Notes: generated by a model from the letters alone, not told the origin. A stretch of DNA of 36,947 nt from an uncultured Rickettsiaceae bacterium (GCA_905479885.1 CAJQOE010000061.1:1-36947), one strand, 5' to 3'; positions 16,101 through 23,880 are shown, numbered from the stretch's first letter. A program made the numbers and translations.

Positions 16101-17924
16101 AAGTTGGTTGCTGCCTTTAATCATCAGCATATTTTTATTGATCCAACACCGGACTATAATACTAGTTATGAAGAGAGAGAGAGCTTGTTTACAACGCCAC
16201 GAACAAGATGGACTGATTATAATCCTAAGCTAATTTCTAAAGGTGGTGGAGTCTTCGAGCGTTCAGCAAAAATTTTGCATATTTCTCAAGAAATACAAAT
16301 ATTGTTAGAATTGGACACTGAAACTATTACGCCGGATAAATTGATTAAAGCTATTTTGAGAGCAAAGGTAGATTTATTATGGAATGGTGGTATTGGTACT
16401 TATATTAAAGCATCTACAGAAAATAATATTGATATTGGTGATAAAACCAATGATATTTTAAGAGTAAATGGTAATGAAGTGCGTTCTAAAGTGATTGCAG
16501 AAGGCGGCAATCTTGGTCTATCGCAGCTTGGAAGGATCGAATATTCATTAAGTGGTGGACGCATTAATACTGACTTCATTGACAATTCAGCGGGCGTTGA
16601 TTGTTCAGATCATGAAGTTAATATCAAGATTGCTCTTAATAGTGCTGTTTTGTCTAAGAAAATTACTATGCAAGAGCGTAATGAGATCTTGGAAAAAATG
16701 ACTGGTGCGATTGAAGAATTAGTCTTGGTTGATAATTATGATCAAAATTTAGCGCTGACAATTTCTATGCTTTCAACAGCAGTTAACATTGAATCTTTTA
16801 GTCAATTGGCACAATCCTTAGAAAAAGAAGGTTTGTTAAATAGTGAGGTAGAATTTTTACCAAATAAAGCAGAGCTTTCAAGGCGCGCCGTATCTAATGA
16901 AGCAATGACTAGAGCAGAGCTTTCTGTTTTGTTATCTTATAGTAAGATGTCGTTTGATTTAGAATTATCTTCTGCACAGTTAGATGACAAATATTTTGAA
17001 AAATATTTGTTTAATTATTTTCCAGAGATAATGCGCGAAAAATTTAAAGAAGAAATTATTAATCATCCACTACGAGTAGAGATTATTCGCACAATTATCA
17101 CCAATAAATTAGTGAATCAGTTGGGTGGACCGTTAATCAGCTCGATCAAAAGTGAAACAGGTGGGCGTTCATGCGACATCTCTAGAGCGCATGCTGTTGT
17201 TATGGAAGTGTTCGAACTTGAGGCATTGTGGCAGAAAGTAGCTAATCTCGGTACTTCAGTTAATATGCCAATAAAGGTAGAAATGTTTTCTGACCTTGGT
17301 CGCATTATGCGACGCGGTGTTAGTTGGTTTGTTAGGAATAGTGAGCATCCAATTGATACTAATAATGCTATTCTGGATTTTAGCAAACAAACGGAAGCAT
17401 TATCTGGTATTATTAGTAAATTATTAGTTGGAACAACTAAAACCAGATTCTTTAGTAAAATTGAGCATTATACCAATTCCGGAGTGGAGCAAAAATTAGC
17501 TGAAGAAATTGCTACTCTAGAAGTTTTGGTATCGGCGTTTGATATTATCCATATTGCAAAACAGACGAGTACTAAGAATGAAGATATAGCTAATTTGTAC
17601 TTTGAAAGCGGAGATCTGTTTAGTATAGATTGGCTTAGACAATCTTGTGAAGCGCAAATTAATGAGTCTTACTGGAATAGATTGTCAGTGCAATCTTTAA
17701 AAGATGATTTTTATGATAAACAAAGAAGATTGATTGCAGCGATTGTCTCAGGCGATAAAAAAAATATAAATTTAAAATCATGGTTGCAAGAAAATTACCC
17801 TGCTGCTAGTATTTTTCTTAACTTTGTAGAAGATATAAAAAGGCAGGAAATTGTTAATTTTAATATGATTATACTTGCTAATAAGAAATTAGAGATATTT
17901 TTAAGAAAACTAAAGGTAGAGTAA
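13131..17924 (+). CDS. gdhZ: Large NAD-dependent glutamate dehydrogenase
   Basis: It converts glutamate to 2-oxoglutarate and ammonia with NAD, feeding amino acids into the TCA cycle. At 1597 residues it belongs to the very large (about 180 kDa) GDH class found in alphaproteobacteria, including Rickettsia. The first ~700 residues form the regulatory ACT-like region. The catalytic core begins near residue 770, with GGLRWSDRGEDYR and KAQMTKNAVIVPVGSKGSF near 800-835. The nucleotide-binding part contains VIAEGGNLGLSQLGRIEY near 1122-1140 and NTDFIDNSAGVDCSDHEVN. The frame is intact. The stop overlaps the start of the rodZ-like gene (TAATG). In Caulobacter the homologue GdhZ also stimulates FtsZ GTPase activity; here the neighbours are division genes, which supports a similar link by inference. 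Confidence 0.95.
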   Translation: MGNVANIKKSLALSQLNCKIDDFSSEILEIVNAESKGNLYIKFVKQFLKYIPVDYRSRDKISLFGDFTYEAFEFFAERALGDRNIEIHVGEFHREPSITILISAENRPFIIDSLNSLLAKLSLKTIFTFHPVIVTLRDEDGKLQDVVNKGEGGVNESLICIKVLGAFDDAALESIKTEINNILDLVDYTYSSWQTLLNKIIGITTDIVHNKVLYEKASLPAEETLDFLNWLQKNNITFLGVVDFDVESKSITSEEGVKEIWENNLDEISTIIEFSKSEYYQNKLAMLGKINKLSPVHRNALVDYILVKRLDEHGVYKSGTIIFGLYGTAIYFQSIRSIPILRDKMDYVLDESGFPLSGYNAKKIKNIIESLPRDILIQIDEEDLYCMCIHMLSSMHSRKLKLFVQQDWSNSFVNVIIFLPRERLTPEVYNDISFYLTNKFGNEIIADNITVVAQDFSHLFATIAVDDISKLDFSHDEMKTDLVKITTNWSEGLLHKLCEEMGEYAGGIRHREIELSFPTEYRHKFNADVTIDDVHHLEKASANDKLGFNLTEGEGNEFILKFYSPEVNLTLSDTLPSIENLGFVAIDEQSFAIKASSDFKQSWIYEFRLFSPITIELPFLQLKHNIEEALSKVSEGALISDNLSKLLVISGLKWTQVKLLRCLTRYLHQTGFLYGKGYVQQTLLKHNKYTEMLVALFAAKFDPKTCSKEQVVLLSKDMLAYLEGVSSSTEDKVLQSMRAIVEAIVRTNFYQNIGSEIKNYLSFKFDSSKVPDLPLPVPYAEIFVYSNDFEGIHLRGGKVARGGLRWSDRGEDYRTEVLGLMKAQMTKNAVIVPVGSKGSFYIHITQDTMSQEEYMQKVVACYQDFLRGLLDVTDNLIDGKVVHPDNTMIHDDDDPYLVVAADKGTASFSDYANAVSREYDFWLGDAFASGGSVGYDHKKMGITAKGAWISAQSHFLDMGVDIQNEPFTVVGIGDMSGDVFGNGMLLSKYIKLVAAFNHQHIFIDPTPDYNTSYEERESLFTTPRTRWTDYNPKLISKGGGVFERSAKILHISQEIQILLELDTETITPDKLIKAILRAKVDLLWNGGIGTYIKASTENNIDIGDKTNDILRVNGNEVRSKVIAEGGNLGLSQLGRIEYSLSGGRINTDFIDNSAGVDCSDHEVNIKIALNSAVLSKKITMQERNEILEKMTGAIEELVLVDNYDQNLALTISMLSTAVNIESFSQLAQSLEKEGLLNSEVEFLPNKAELSRRAVSNEAMTRAELSVLLSYSKMSFDLELSSAQLDDKYFEKYLFNYFPEIMREKFKEEIINHPLRVEIIRTIITNKLVNQLGGPLISSIKSETGGRSCDISRAHAVVMEVFELEALWQKVANLGTSVNMPIKVEMFSDLGRIMRRGVSWFVRNSEHPIDTNNAILDFSKQTEALSGIISKLLVGTTKTRFFSKIEHYTNSGVEQKLAEEIATLEVLVSAFDIIHIAKQTSTKNEDIANLYFESGDLFSIDWLRQSCEAQINESYWNRLSVQSLKDDFYDKQRRLIAAIVSGDKKNINLKSWLQENYPAASIFLNFVEDIKRQEIVNFNMIILANKKLEIFLRKLKVE

Positions 17925-18379
17925 TGACTTCGAAGTTAAAAGAAGCTAGGGAGGCTGCTGGATATAGTATTGAAGAACTATCTAAGATTCTAAAAATTCG
18001 TAAGCAATATCTAACTGATTTAGAAGAAGAAGTTTATGATAATATACCTGGTCAAGTTTACATTGATGGATATACTAAAATATACTATGAGTTTTTAGGA
18101 CCAGATTGCCCTACAAAAAATAACATAACTATTAATGTACCTAAATTAGCTAAGATTGAAAATCAAATTGAAAAAAAATATATAATATTGCTGTCGGCCG
18201 TACTTTTAGTTGCTGTTATATCTTTTTATCTATATTTCAAATCTACAGTCTCAAACGAAATCGTACCTTTGGATGATGGTATACCACTAAATGATATAGC
18301 TACTAATGTAATAGAAGAGCGTGGAAATAACGAAGATATAATAGAAGAACATGGAAATAACGAAGCAACAATTGATTGA
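17924..18379 (+). CDS. RodZ-like membrane protein with N-terminal helix-turn-helix
   Basis: A 151-residue single-pass membrane protein. Residues 1-60 match the cytoplasmic helix-turn-helix of RodZ (LKEAREAAGYSIEELSKILKI, then YLTDLEE, and IPGQVYIDGYTKIYYEFLG), the part that binds MreB in E. coli. A basic stretch leads into one helix at about 86-106, and 45 residues follow on the periplasmic side. The beta-rich periplasmic domain of full RodZ (337 residues in E. coli) is absent. The C-terminus holds two copies of a 10-residue unit (IEERGNNEDI / IEEHGNNEAT). The start overlaps the gdh stop by one base and the end overlaps the next gene by 29 bases. It is either a short RodZ or a related regulator; MreB lies outside the window. 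Confidence 0.75.
   Translation: MTSKLKEAREAAGYSIEELSKILKIRKQYLTDLEEEVYDNIPGQVYIDGYTKIYYEFLGPDCPTKNNITINVPKLAKIENQIEKKYIILLSAVLLVAVISFYLYFKSTVSNEIVPLDDGIPLNDIATNVIEERGNNEDIIEEHGNNEATID
18309..18368 (+). repeat. Tandem 30-base duplication at the rodZ-like/coiled-coil gene junction
   Basis: Unit 1 (18309-18338) and unit 2 (18339-18368) match at 25 of 30 bases. The length is a multiple of three, so the rodZ-like frame is kept and its tail gains ten residues. Unit 2 contains the ATG (18351) of the next gene; unit 1 has GTG at the same position, followed by a stop after six codons. Confidence 0.8.
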
Positions 18380-18581
18380 TACTATTCATCAGATTGGTAA
18401 TAAAATAGATGATATGCTAGTTAAATCTGCTAAGCAAGAGCAGCAGATTATGGATTTGCAGTCTCAAAACAAAGAGCTAAAAAAGAACAATCAGGCAACT
18501 CTTGATCAAATTAAAGAGTATATTCAAGAATTAGAGCAAATTAGAAATCATTATGTCGATAGTCACAATAACTCTGAATAA
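18351..18581 (+). CDS. Small coiled-coil protein preceding ZapA (ZapB/TIGR02449-like)
   Basis: A 76-residue, almost wholly helical protein rich in Gln, Lys and Glu. Residues 10-68 have a heptad-like pattern (IGNKIDDMLVKSAKQEQQIM, then LKKNNQATLDQIKEYIQELE). Short coiled-coil proteins of this kind commonly stand just before zapA in proteobacteria and are related to ZapB, which joins ZapA at the Z ring. The ATG lies in the second unit of the 30-base duplication, inside the 3' end of the rodZ-like gene (29-base overlap), and its own 3' end overlaps zapA by 29 bases. This chain of overlaps supports it as a real, translationally coupled gene. The family name is an inference from shape and position, not from a strong motif. 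Confidence 0.7.
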   Translation: MEITKQQLIDTIHQIGNKIDDMLVKSAKQEQQIMDLQSQNKELKKNNQATLDQIKEYIQELEQIRNHYVDSHNNSE

Positions 18582-18864
18582 TAAGCAGTTTAAGTTATCT
18601 TGTCCTGAGGAAAGTAAAGATAAACTGGAGTCTTTAGCTGATAAATTAGATTGTGCAATTCAAGATACTAAGAGCAGTAATCCAGCTGCATCATTTGAGT
18701 TGGCTTTAATTATTACTGCACTTGGCCTAATAAATGATACAACATCTCAAGAACAAAAAACAGGAGGAGAGGTGTTAGAAAAGGCTAATGCTGATTTTCA
18801 AAAACTACTATCATCACTTTCGTTAGAATTAAAAACTGTTGCAAAAAAAATTGAAAACTGTTAA
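18553..18864 (+). CDS. zapA: Cell division protein ZapA
   Basis: ZapA binds FtsZ filaments and bundles them at the division site. The 103 residues show the family layout. The N-terminal beta segment VTITLNNKQFKLSCPEE is followed by KLESLADKLDCAIQD, then a helix with ALIITALGLINDT, and a C-terminal helical dimerisation part rich in Lys and Leu. Length is typical (about 100-110). It is the last gene of the gdh-rodZ-coiled-coil-zapA chain and overlaps the coiled-coil gene by 29 bases. A structured non-coding element follows 50 bases later. Confidence 0.88.
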   Translation: MSIVTITLNNKQFKLSCPEESKDKLESLADKLDCAIQDTKSSNPAASFELALIITALGLINDTTSQEQKTGGEVLEKANADFQKLLSSLSLELKTVAKKIENC

Positions 18865-18928
18865 TAGTTGGAATTGGGCTACTTGGTTCGTTTGGTTTGA
18901 TATAAATCCTCTGGACTATAATTATTCT

Positions 18929-19043
18929 ATACGGGATTGGCCTCTGATTTGCGCTGTGGCGTAATCACTGCCAAACCCACTTTAACTTAAGGTTCTCTGA
19001 CGATGAACTTATCCTGACGGCTAAAGTGGTCTTCTTCTTTTTG
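18929..19043 (+). ncRNA. Candidate structured small RNA downstream of zapA
   Basis: A perfect TATAAT stands at 18917-18922, placing a start near 18929. Hairpin 1 pairs GGGATTGGC (18933-18941) with GCCAAACCC (18970-18978), one mismatch, with an inner TTGCGC/GCGTAA stem around TGTG. Hairpin 2 pairs CCACTTTA (18977-18984) perfectly with TAAAGTGG (19022-19029), has an inner AGGTTC/GAACTT stem, and is followed by a T-rich tail (19030-19042) like a terminator. The transcript would be about 115 bases. No coding frame fits. The position after zapA is where gammaproteobacteria carry 6S RNA (zapA-ssrS-ygfA). 6S RNA is therefore a candidate, but the length and lack of a single long closed stem do not clearly fit. 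The zapA terminator alone is the simpler alternative. Confidence 0.45.
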
Positions 19044-19060
19044 TATTGTGTCTGGTTGGA

Positions 19061-19831
19061 TTAAGCTTTGATCCTCCAGCCATTATCTATTAGTTTTGTT
19101 AATAACACATACATAACAATATTGGCTGTTACTAAGAATATTATTCCAGTGAGAATGCTACCATCAGCTTGATTTGTAAGGCAATATCTAAATCCATCTA
19201 CCATGTAGAAAAAGGGGTTGATCATATTTATTTGCTGAAATATTAAAGGTAATGATTGCACTGAATAGAAAGTACCAGACAAGAAGGATAACGGTGTGAT
19301 TAGATAGCTAGTGATGGCCGCATGTTGGTCAAAAGAATTTGATATTAAGCCAGACAAAATGCCAAGTTTTCCAAGCAAGGTACAAGAGGAAAGTACATAA
19401 AAAATTAATAATAGTGGGTGATGTAAACTATAATCAACAAAGGGCGCTAAGGCTATGGTCACAGCAACTCCTACTAGGATCCCACGTAATGTAGCCCCTA
19501 TTGTGAAAGCGATTATTATTTCGGTGCTGCCTAATGGAGGTGTTAATATATCAGAGATATAGCCTATTACTTTGCTCATGATAAAAGAAGAAGAACTATT
19601 AGCAAAGGCATTTTGTATTATACTCATTACAATGAGTCCGTATCCCATAAAGTTGATAAATTTAACGCCGGCTACATCAGGGCGATTTGAGCCTATTGCT
19701 AAAACAAATACAGCTAAAAAAATCAATGCAGAAACCATTGGCGTGAATATTGTTTGATTATAAACGCGCATAAAGCGTTTTATTTCCCGTTGAGTTAGAG
19801 TGTAAGTGCCGTACCAGTTGATTTTTTCCAC
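19061..19831 (-). CDS. ABC-2 type transporter permease (YadH-like)
   Basis: An integral membrane protein of 256 residues with six predicted helices. The order fits the ABC-2 permease family: an N-terminal amphipathic segment (YTLTQREIKRFMRVYNQTIFTP), a first helix pair, and the C-terminal signature region PLSFLSGTFYSVQSLP...INPFFYMVDGFRY. It is closest in layout to YadH, the partner of the ATPase YadG. No ATPase gene is adjacent, so the complex must be completed from elsewhere. The start is GTG with no visible ribosome binding site. It is divergent from miaB with an 89-base gap and convergent with zapA. The substrate is unknown. Confidence 0.85.
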   Translation of the reverse strand: MEKINWYGTYTLTQREIKRFMRVYNQTIFTPMVSALIFLAVFVLAIGSNRPDVAGVKFINFMGYGLIVMSIIQNAFANSSSSFIMSKVIGYISDILTPPLGSTEIIIAFTIGATLRGILVGVAVTIALAPFVDYSLHHPLLLIFYVLSSCTLLGKLGILSGLISNSFDQHAAITSYLITPLSFLSGTFYSVQSLPLIFQQINMINPFFYMVDGFRYCLTNQADGSILTGIIFLVTANIVMYVLLTKLIDNGWRIKA

Positions 19832-19920
19832 AATAATTATTTTGTATAAATTTTATTTAAATTATGATATATTTCGCAAGTATTTTTGTCACGTATTATT
19901 AACAATTAGCACTAAGAATT

Positions 19921-21255
19921 ATGCCGAAGAAGCTTTTTATCAAAACTTATGGCTGTCAGATGAACGTCTATGATTCAATCAAGATGCAAGAATTACTGGC
20001 TCCATTTGGCTTTGAATCTACCGAGGATATGAACGATGCAGACATGGTTATTTTAAACACATGTCATATTAGAGAAAAAGCATCAGAGAAGGTGTATTCG
20101 GAGCTTGGTCGTGTTAAGAAAGCAAAAGATTACCGTTTGCAAAACAGGCTCGGTGATATGATAATTGCGGTAGCTGGTTGTGTTGGGCAGGCAGAAGGCG
20201 AGGAGATATTTAGGCGTGCCTATTATGTAGATATTGTTGTTGGGCCCCAATCTTATCATACTTTACCAGACCTGGTAGCAAAATTAGCAAGATCGGAAAA
20301 GCGTTTAATTGAGTTAGATTTTATTGAAGAAGAAAAGTTTGATAATTTGCCTCAAAATTATCAAGGGCAAGGACCTAGTGCTTTTGTATCAATTCAAGAA
20401 GGATGTGATAAATTCTGTACATTTTGCGTGGTTCCGTATACTAGAGGAGCTGAATTTTCTCGAAAGGTCGAGGAAATTTATCGTGAGTCCATGGCTGTGG
20501 TTACTCAAGGCGCGTCTGAGGTACATTTGCTAGGGCAAAACGTAAATGCTTATCACGGCAAAGCTGCTGATGATCAAAATTATTCTATAGCAGATTTAAT
20601 TCGTCATATTGCTAAAATCAAAGGTCTTGAAAGAATTCGTTATACCACTTCACACCCAAGAGATATGGATGATGATTTAATTGCATTGCATGGCCAAGAA
20701 TCAAAACTAATGCCATTTTTACATTTACCTATTCAATCTGGATCTAATAAAATTTTAAAAGCTATGAATAGAAAACATACTCGCGAAGAATATTTTACTA
20801 TTATTGATAAGCTTAGAGTAGCAAGGCCAGATATTGTTATGTCTTCAGATTTTATCATTGGATTTCCAGGAGAAAGCGATGAAGATTTTGCCGACACATT
20901 GGATTTAGTAAAAAAAGTTGGTTATGGCCAGTGTTTTTCTTTTAAATATAGCCCAAGACCTGGTACGCCTGCAGCTTCTATGGAACAAGTCCCAGAAGCT
21001 ATAAAAGTTGAAAGACTAGATATTTTACAGAAAGAATTATCTAAGCAGCAATTGTTATTTAATGAAAGCTGTGTGGGCAAAGTTATGCCAGTGTTATTTG
21101 AGAAGCCAGGTAAATTTGATGGTCATATTGTCGGTAAGACTCCATATATGCAGTCTGCTTATATAGATAATGCGGATAAAAGCTTGATCGGCAAGATTGT
21201 TAATGTCAAAATCAATAATGGATCAGCAATTAGTGTATCAGGTGAAGTAATTTAA
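19921..21255 (+). CDS. miaB: tRNA-2-methylthio-N6-dimethylallyladenosine synthase MiaB
   Basis: MiaB is a radical SAM enzyme that adds a methylthio group to isopentenyl-adenosine 37 of tRNAs reading UNN codons. The N-terminal domain has its three cluster cysteines at C12 (YGCQMN), C48 (NTCHIREKA) and C87 (AGCVGQAEG). The radical SAM cluster is C162-x3-C166-x2-C169 (GCDKFCTFC, then VVPYTRG). SHPRDM and SDFIIGFPGE follow in the barrel. The TRAM domain occupies about 375-440. The 444 residues are full length. It is divergent from the ABC permease and only one base from the PBP1A gene. Confidence 0.97.
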   Translation: MPKKLFIKTYGCQMNVYDSIKMQELLAPFGFESTEDMNDADMVILNTCHIREKASEKVYSELGRVKKAKDYRLQNRLGDMIIAVAGCVGQAEGEEIFRRAYYVDIVVGPQSYHTLPDLVAKLARSEKRLIELDFIEEEKFDNLPQNYQGQGPSAFVSIQEGCDKFCTFCVVPYTRGAEFSRKVEEIYRESMAVVTQGASEVHLLGQNVNAYHGKAADDQNYSIADLIRHIAKIKGLERIRYTTSHPRDMDDDLIALHGQESKLMPFLHLPIQSGSNKILKAMNRKHTREEYFTIIDKLRVARPDIVMSSDFIIGFPGESDEDFADTLDLVKKVGYGQCFSFKYSPRPGTPAASMEQVPEAIKVERLDILQKELSKQQLLFNESCVGKVMPVLFEKPGKFDGHIVGKTPYMQSAYIDNADKSLIGKIVNVKINNGSAISVSGEVI

Positions 21256-21256
21256 T

Positions 21257-23644
21257 ATGCTCTTAAGGTTTATAATTTTTTGTACAAAAATGGTTTTGTT
21301 CTTCGGGACAATAGGCATAGCAATTGCGGCATATGTTATATATCATTATAGCAAAGATTTACCAGATTATTCACAGCTGAAGCGCTATTACCCTCCTTCG
21401 ATTACTAGAATGTATTCAGCTGATGCGAAGTTGATAGAAGAATATGCTAGAGAGCATAGAATTTTTGTGTCAATTAGTGCTGTTCCAAGATCATTAGTTG
21501 AGGCCTTCGTTGCAGCTGAAGATAAAAACTTCTACAGTCATGAAGGAATTGATATTATGAGTATTATCCGCGCGGCAATCAATAACGTATCGCGTATTAT
21601 AAACAATAGGCGCGTTGAGGGTGGTTCTACTATTACTCAGCAAGTAGTGAAAAATTTCCTGTTAACTTCCGAACGCTCGTTAGATAGAAAGATAAAAGAA
21701 GCAATTTTATCTTATATGGTAACACAAGCATTTACAAAAGAAGAAACACTGGAATTATATTTGAATCAAATCTATTTGGGTAAAGGGGCTTATGGGGTAG
21801 CATCTGCTGCACTAAATTATTTTAATAAATCGGTAGAAGAGCTGACTCTTAATGAATCGGCAGTGCTTGCATCATTACCTAAAGCTCCATCGAAATATAA
21901 CCCTGCACGTGATTATGAGCGTGCTTTTGAGCGTAAAAATTATGTTATAGGGCGTATGTATGATGATGGTTATATTACCGAGGCTGAGGCTAGAGCTGCT
22001 ATAGTAGAACCAATAAAACTAGCTACCTTCGATAAAGTACAAACTTTAGATGCTGATTATTATGCAGAAAAAGTTAGAGAAGAAGTTATTGGCATGTTTG
22101 GCGAGGAATATTTTTACACCGCAGGGCTAACGATCATTACTTGTGTTGATTCTAAAATGCAAGAGGCTGCTGCTAATGCCTTGCGTTTTGGTATTAAAAA
22201 ATTTGATATGTTGCGTGGCTATAGAGGTCCATTAAAAAATATTAGTATTATAAACTGGAACGATGAATTGCGTAGAATGGATAGGCCGGAAGGGCTTCGC
22301 CATTATCAATTATCTATTGTCCTTGAGGTGCATGATAACGAGGCAAAGATAGGTTTGCGAGATGGTAATATAACCAAATTGTTTTTAAAAGATATGAAGT
22401 GGACGACAACTAACCTCAAATCAATACATAAACTTCTAAAAGTAGGTGATGTTATAGTAGTTGAAAAGGTAGCTGGTCATTATGTGCTGCAGCAAATACC
22501 AGAAGTCAATGGTGGTATAATGGTTGTAGAACATAAAACTGGTCGTGTTCTGGCTGCGGAAGGGGGATATGATTTTGGCATTAGTAAATTTGATCGTACA
22601 ACGCAAGCTAAGCGTCAACCTGGCTCTTTAATCAAGCCATTTGTGTATTTATCGGCGTTGGAAGCGGGAGCGAGACCAACTGATATATTTGAAGATGCGC
22701 CGATTGAAATAGTGCAAGGCCCTGGTCTACCTTTATGGAAACCAAAAAATTATGAAGAGAATTTTTTAGGGCCAGTGACTATGCGTATGGGCCTTGAAAA
22801 ATCACGTAATACTATAACGGTTAGAGTGGGGCAATTTGCTGGGTGGCAGAAAGTAGCAGATACTATAAAGCGTTTTGGCATTAATGACAATCCAAAGGTA
22901 GTTCCATCCATGGTGCTTGGAGCGCTAGAGACAACTCTAGCTAAAATGACAATAGCCTATAGTATTATTGCTAATAATGGTCGTCAAGTTGAGCCGCATT
23001 ATATCGAGTTGATTAAAGACCGTAAAGGCAATGTGATATACAAAAGAGATTATACTGAATGTCCAGAATGTAAATCATATATGCTAGACAACGAAGGAAA
23101 GATTCTGCCGCCTGAGATTACCATATCACCAAGTCGCGCTATTACGGATGAAGCAAGTAGTTATCAAATAACTTCGCTTATGATGGGTGGTATTCAACGT
23201 GGAACGGGTCGTGGTGCTAAAAATGTTGATCAAATTATAGCTGGTAAAACTGGGACAACAAACAAAGCAAAAGATGCATGGTTTATGGGGTTTACTCCTA
23301 AAATTGTAGTTGGTACCTATGTTGGGCATGATACTCCAAAGAGTATGGGAAAAAGAGTTTCAGGCGCATCTATTGCATTACCAATATTTGTACATTTCAT
23401 GCAGAATGGTTATAAAGATGAACCATCAGTGGACTTTATAGTTCCTGATACTATTACTTTGGCTATGGTAGATTATGCTACTGGCAAGCCATCGACAGAA
23501 AAAGATGCGATTCTAGAAGCTTTTAAAATTAATAATTTCAACCCTGCATTAAACGCGGTGCCCAAAGAAGTCGTTAGTGAGAAACCAGAATATGATCCAT
23601 TTGCTAATATTCAAAAACAAGATACCTCACAAGAGCTTTATTAA
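21257..23644 (+). CDS. mrcA: Penicillin-binding protein 1A (bifunctional)
   Basis: A class A penicillin-binding protein that polymerises and cross-links peptidoglycan on the outer face of the inner membrane. Of 795 residues, one helix spans about 8-30. The GT51 transglycosylase domain has catalytic E88 in EDKNFYSHEG and the RVEGGSTITQQVVKN motif (119-133). A linker and OB-like region covers about 300-415. The transpeptidase has S457-x-x-K460 (QPGSLIKPF), S516-R-N518 and K664-T-G666 (GKTGTTNKAKDAWF). All active-site motifs are intact. It starts one base after miaB, so the two are probably co-transcribed. Its presence shows that the organism makes a cell wall, unlike some Anaplasmataceae. Confidence 0.95.
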   Translation: MLLRFIIFCTKMVLFFGTIGIAIAAYVIYHYSKDLPDYSQLKRYYPPSITRMYSADAKLIEEYAREHRIFVSISAVPRSLVEAFVAAEDKNFYSHEGIDIMSIIRAAINNVSRIINNRRVEGGSTITQQVVKNFLLTSERSLDRKIKEAILSYMVTQAFTKEETLELYLNQIYLGKGAYGVASAALNYFNKSVEELTLNESAVLASLPKAPSKYNPARDYERAFERKNYVIGRMYDDGYITEAEARAAIVEPIKLATFDKVQTLDADYYAEKVREEVIGMFGEEYFYTAGLTIITCVDSKMQEAAANALRFGIKKFDMLRGYRGPLKNISIINWNDELRRMDRPEGLRHYQLSIVLEVHDNEAKIGLRDGNITKLFLKDMKWTTTNLKSIHKLLKVGDVIVVEKVAGHYVLQQIPEVNGGIMVVEHKTGRVLAAEGGYDFGISKFDRTTQAKRQPGSLIKPFVYLSALEAGARPTDIFEDAPIEIVQGPGLPLWKPKNYEENFLGPVTMRMGLEKSRNTITVRVGQFAGWQKVADTIKRFGINDNPKVVPSMVLGALETTLAKMTIAYSIIANNGRQVEPHYIELIKDRKGNVIYKRDYTECPECKSYMLDNEGKILPPEITISPSRAITDEASSYQITSLMMGGIQRGTGRGAKNVDQIIAGKTGTTNKAKDAWFMGFTPKIVVGTYVGHDTPKSMGKRVSGASIALPIFVHFMQNGYKDEPSVDFIVPDTITLAMVDYATGKPSTEKDAILEAFKINNFNPALNAVPKEVVSEKPEYDPFANIQKQDTSQELY

Positions 23645-23653
23645 ATCATCTTG

Positions 23654-23693
23654 TTTGCTATAGAAGGTTTTGTTAATAGAGAGCTATAGCAAA
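23654..23693. repeat. Perfect 10-base inverted repeat after the PBP1A gene
   Basis: TTTGCTATAG (23654-23663) and CTATAGCAAA (23684-23693) are perfectly complementary, with a 20-base loop, starting 10 bases after the stop codon. No T-run follows. The sequence GCTATAGCAAA also occurs at 32378-32388 in another gene-free stretch, so it may belong to a dispersed repeat rather than a simple terminator. Confidence 0.5.
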
Positions 23694-23719
23694 GTAAATG
23701 GATGCAAGAAAGAGATGAT

Positions 23720-23790
23720 ACGGGCTATAAAAAAAATTACAGTCTGACGGTGGGCCCTAGGAAGCTAACCCGTGACGCTGAAATAAGCGT
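23720..23790. other. Possibly structured segment between converging mrcA and msrA
   Basis: ACGGG (23720-23724) pairs with CCCGT (23769-23773), and ACGCT (23775-23779) with AGCGT (23786-23790) around GAAATA. Between them lies an unusually GC-rich stretch (TGGGCCCTAGGAAGC) for this AT-rich sequence. GCTATAAA occurs just inside the left arm and just after the right hairpin. It matches no RNA family I recognise, and no clear promoter or terminator defines its ends. Confidence 0.25.
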
Positions 23791-23880
23791 GCTATAAATT
23801 AGTTTCAAAAGCTCTTGTAGCGTTTATTAAAGCTTGAGTTATTTACAAAGCTTAGGCGTAAGACAATATTATAGGGTCAA

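Noticed and set aside
18881..18900. tRNA T-loop suggested by GGTTCG
   Set aside because: The surrounding bases do not form a T stem or acceptor stem, and no anticodon arm is found. No other tRNA-like cloverleaf was seen in the window.
23740..23775. Signal recognition particle RNA, suggested by GGAAGC in a GC-rich stem
   Set aside because: The conserved GGAA tetraloop and the full AGCAG-type loop are missing, and the pairing does not give the SRP hairpin.
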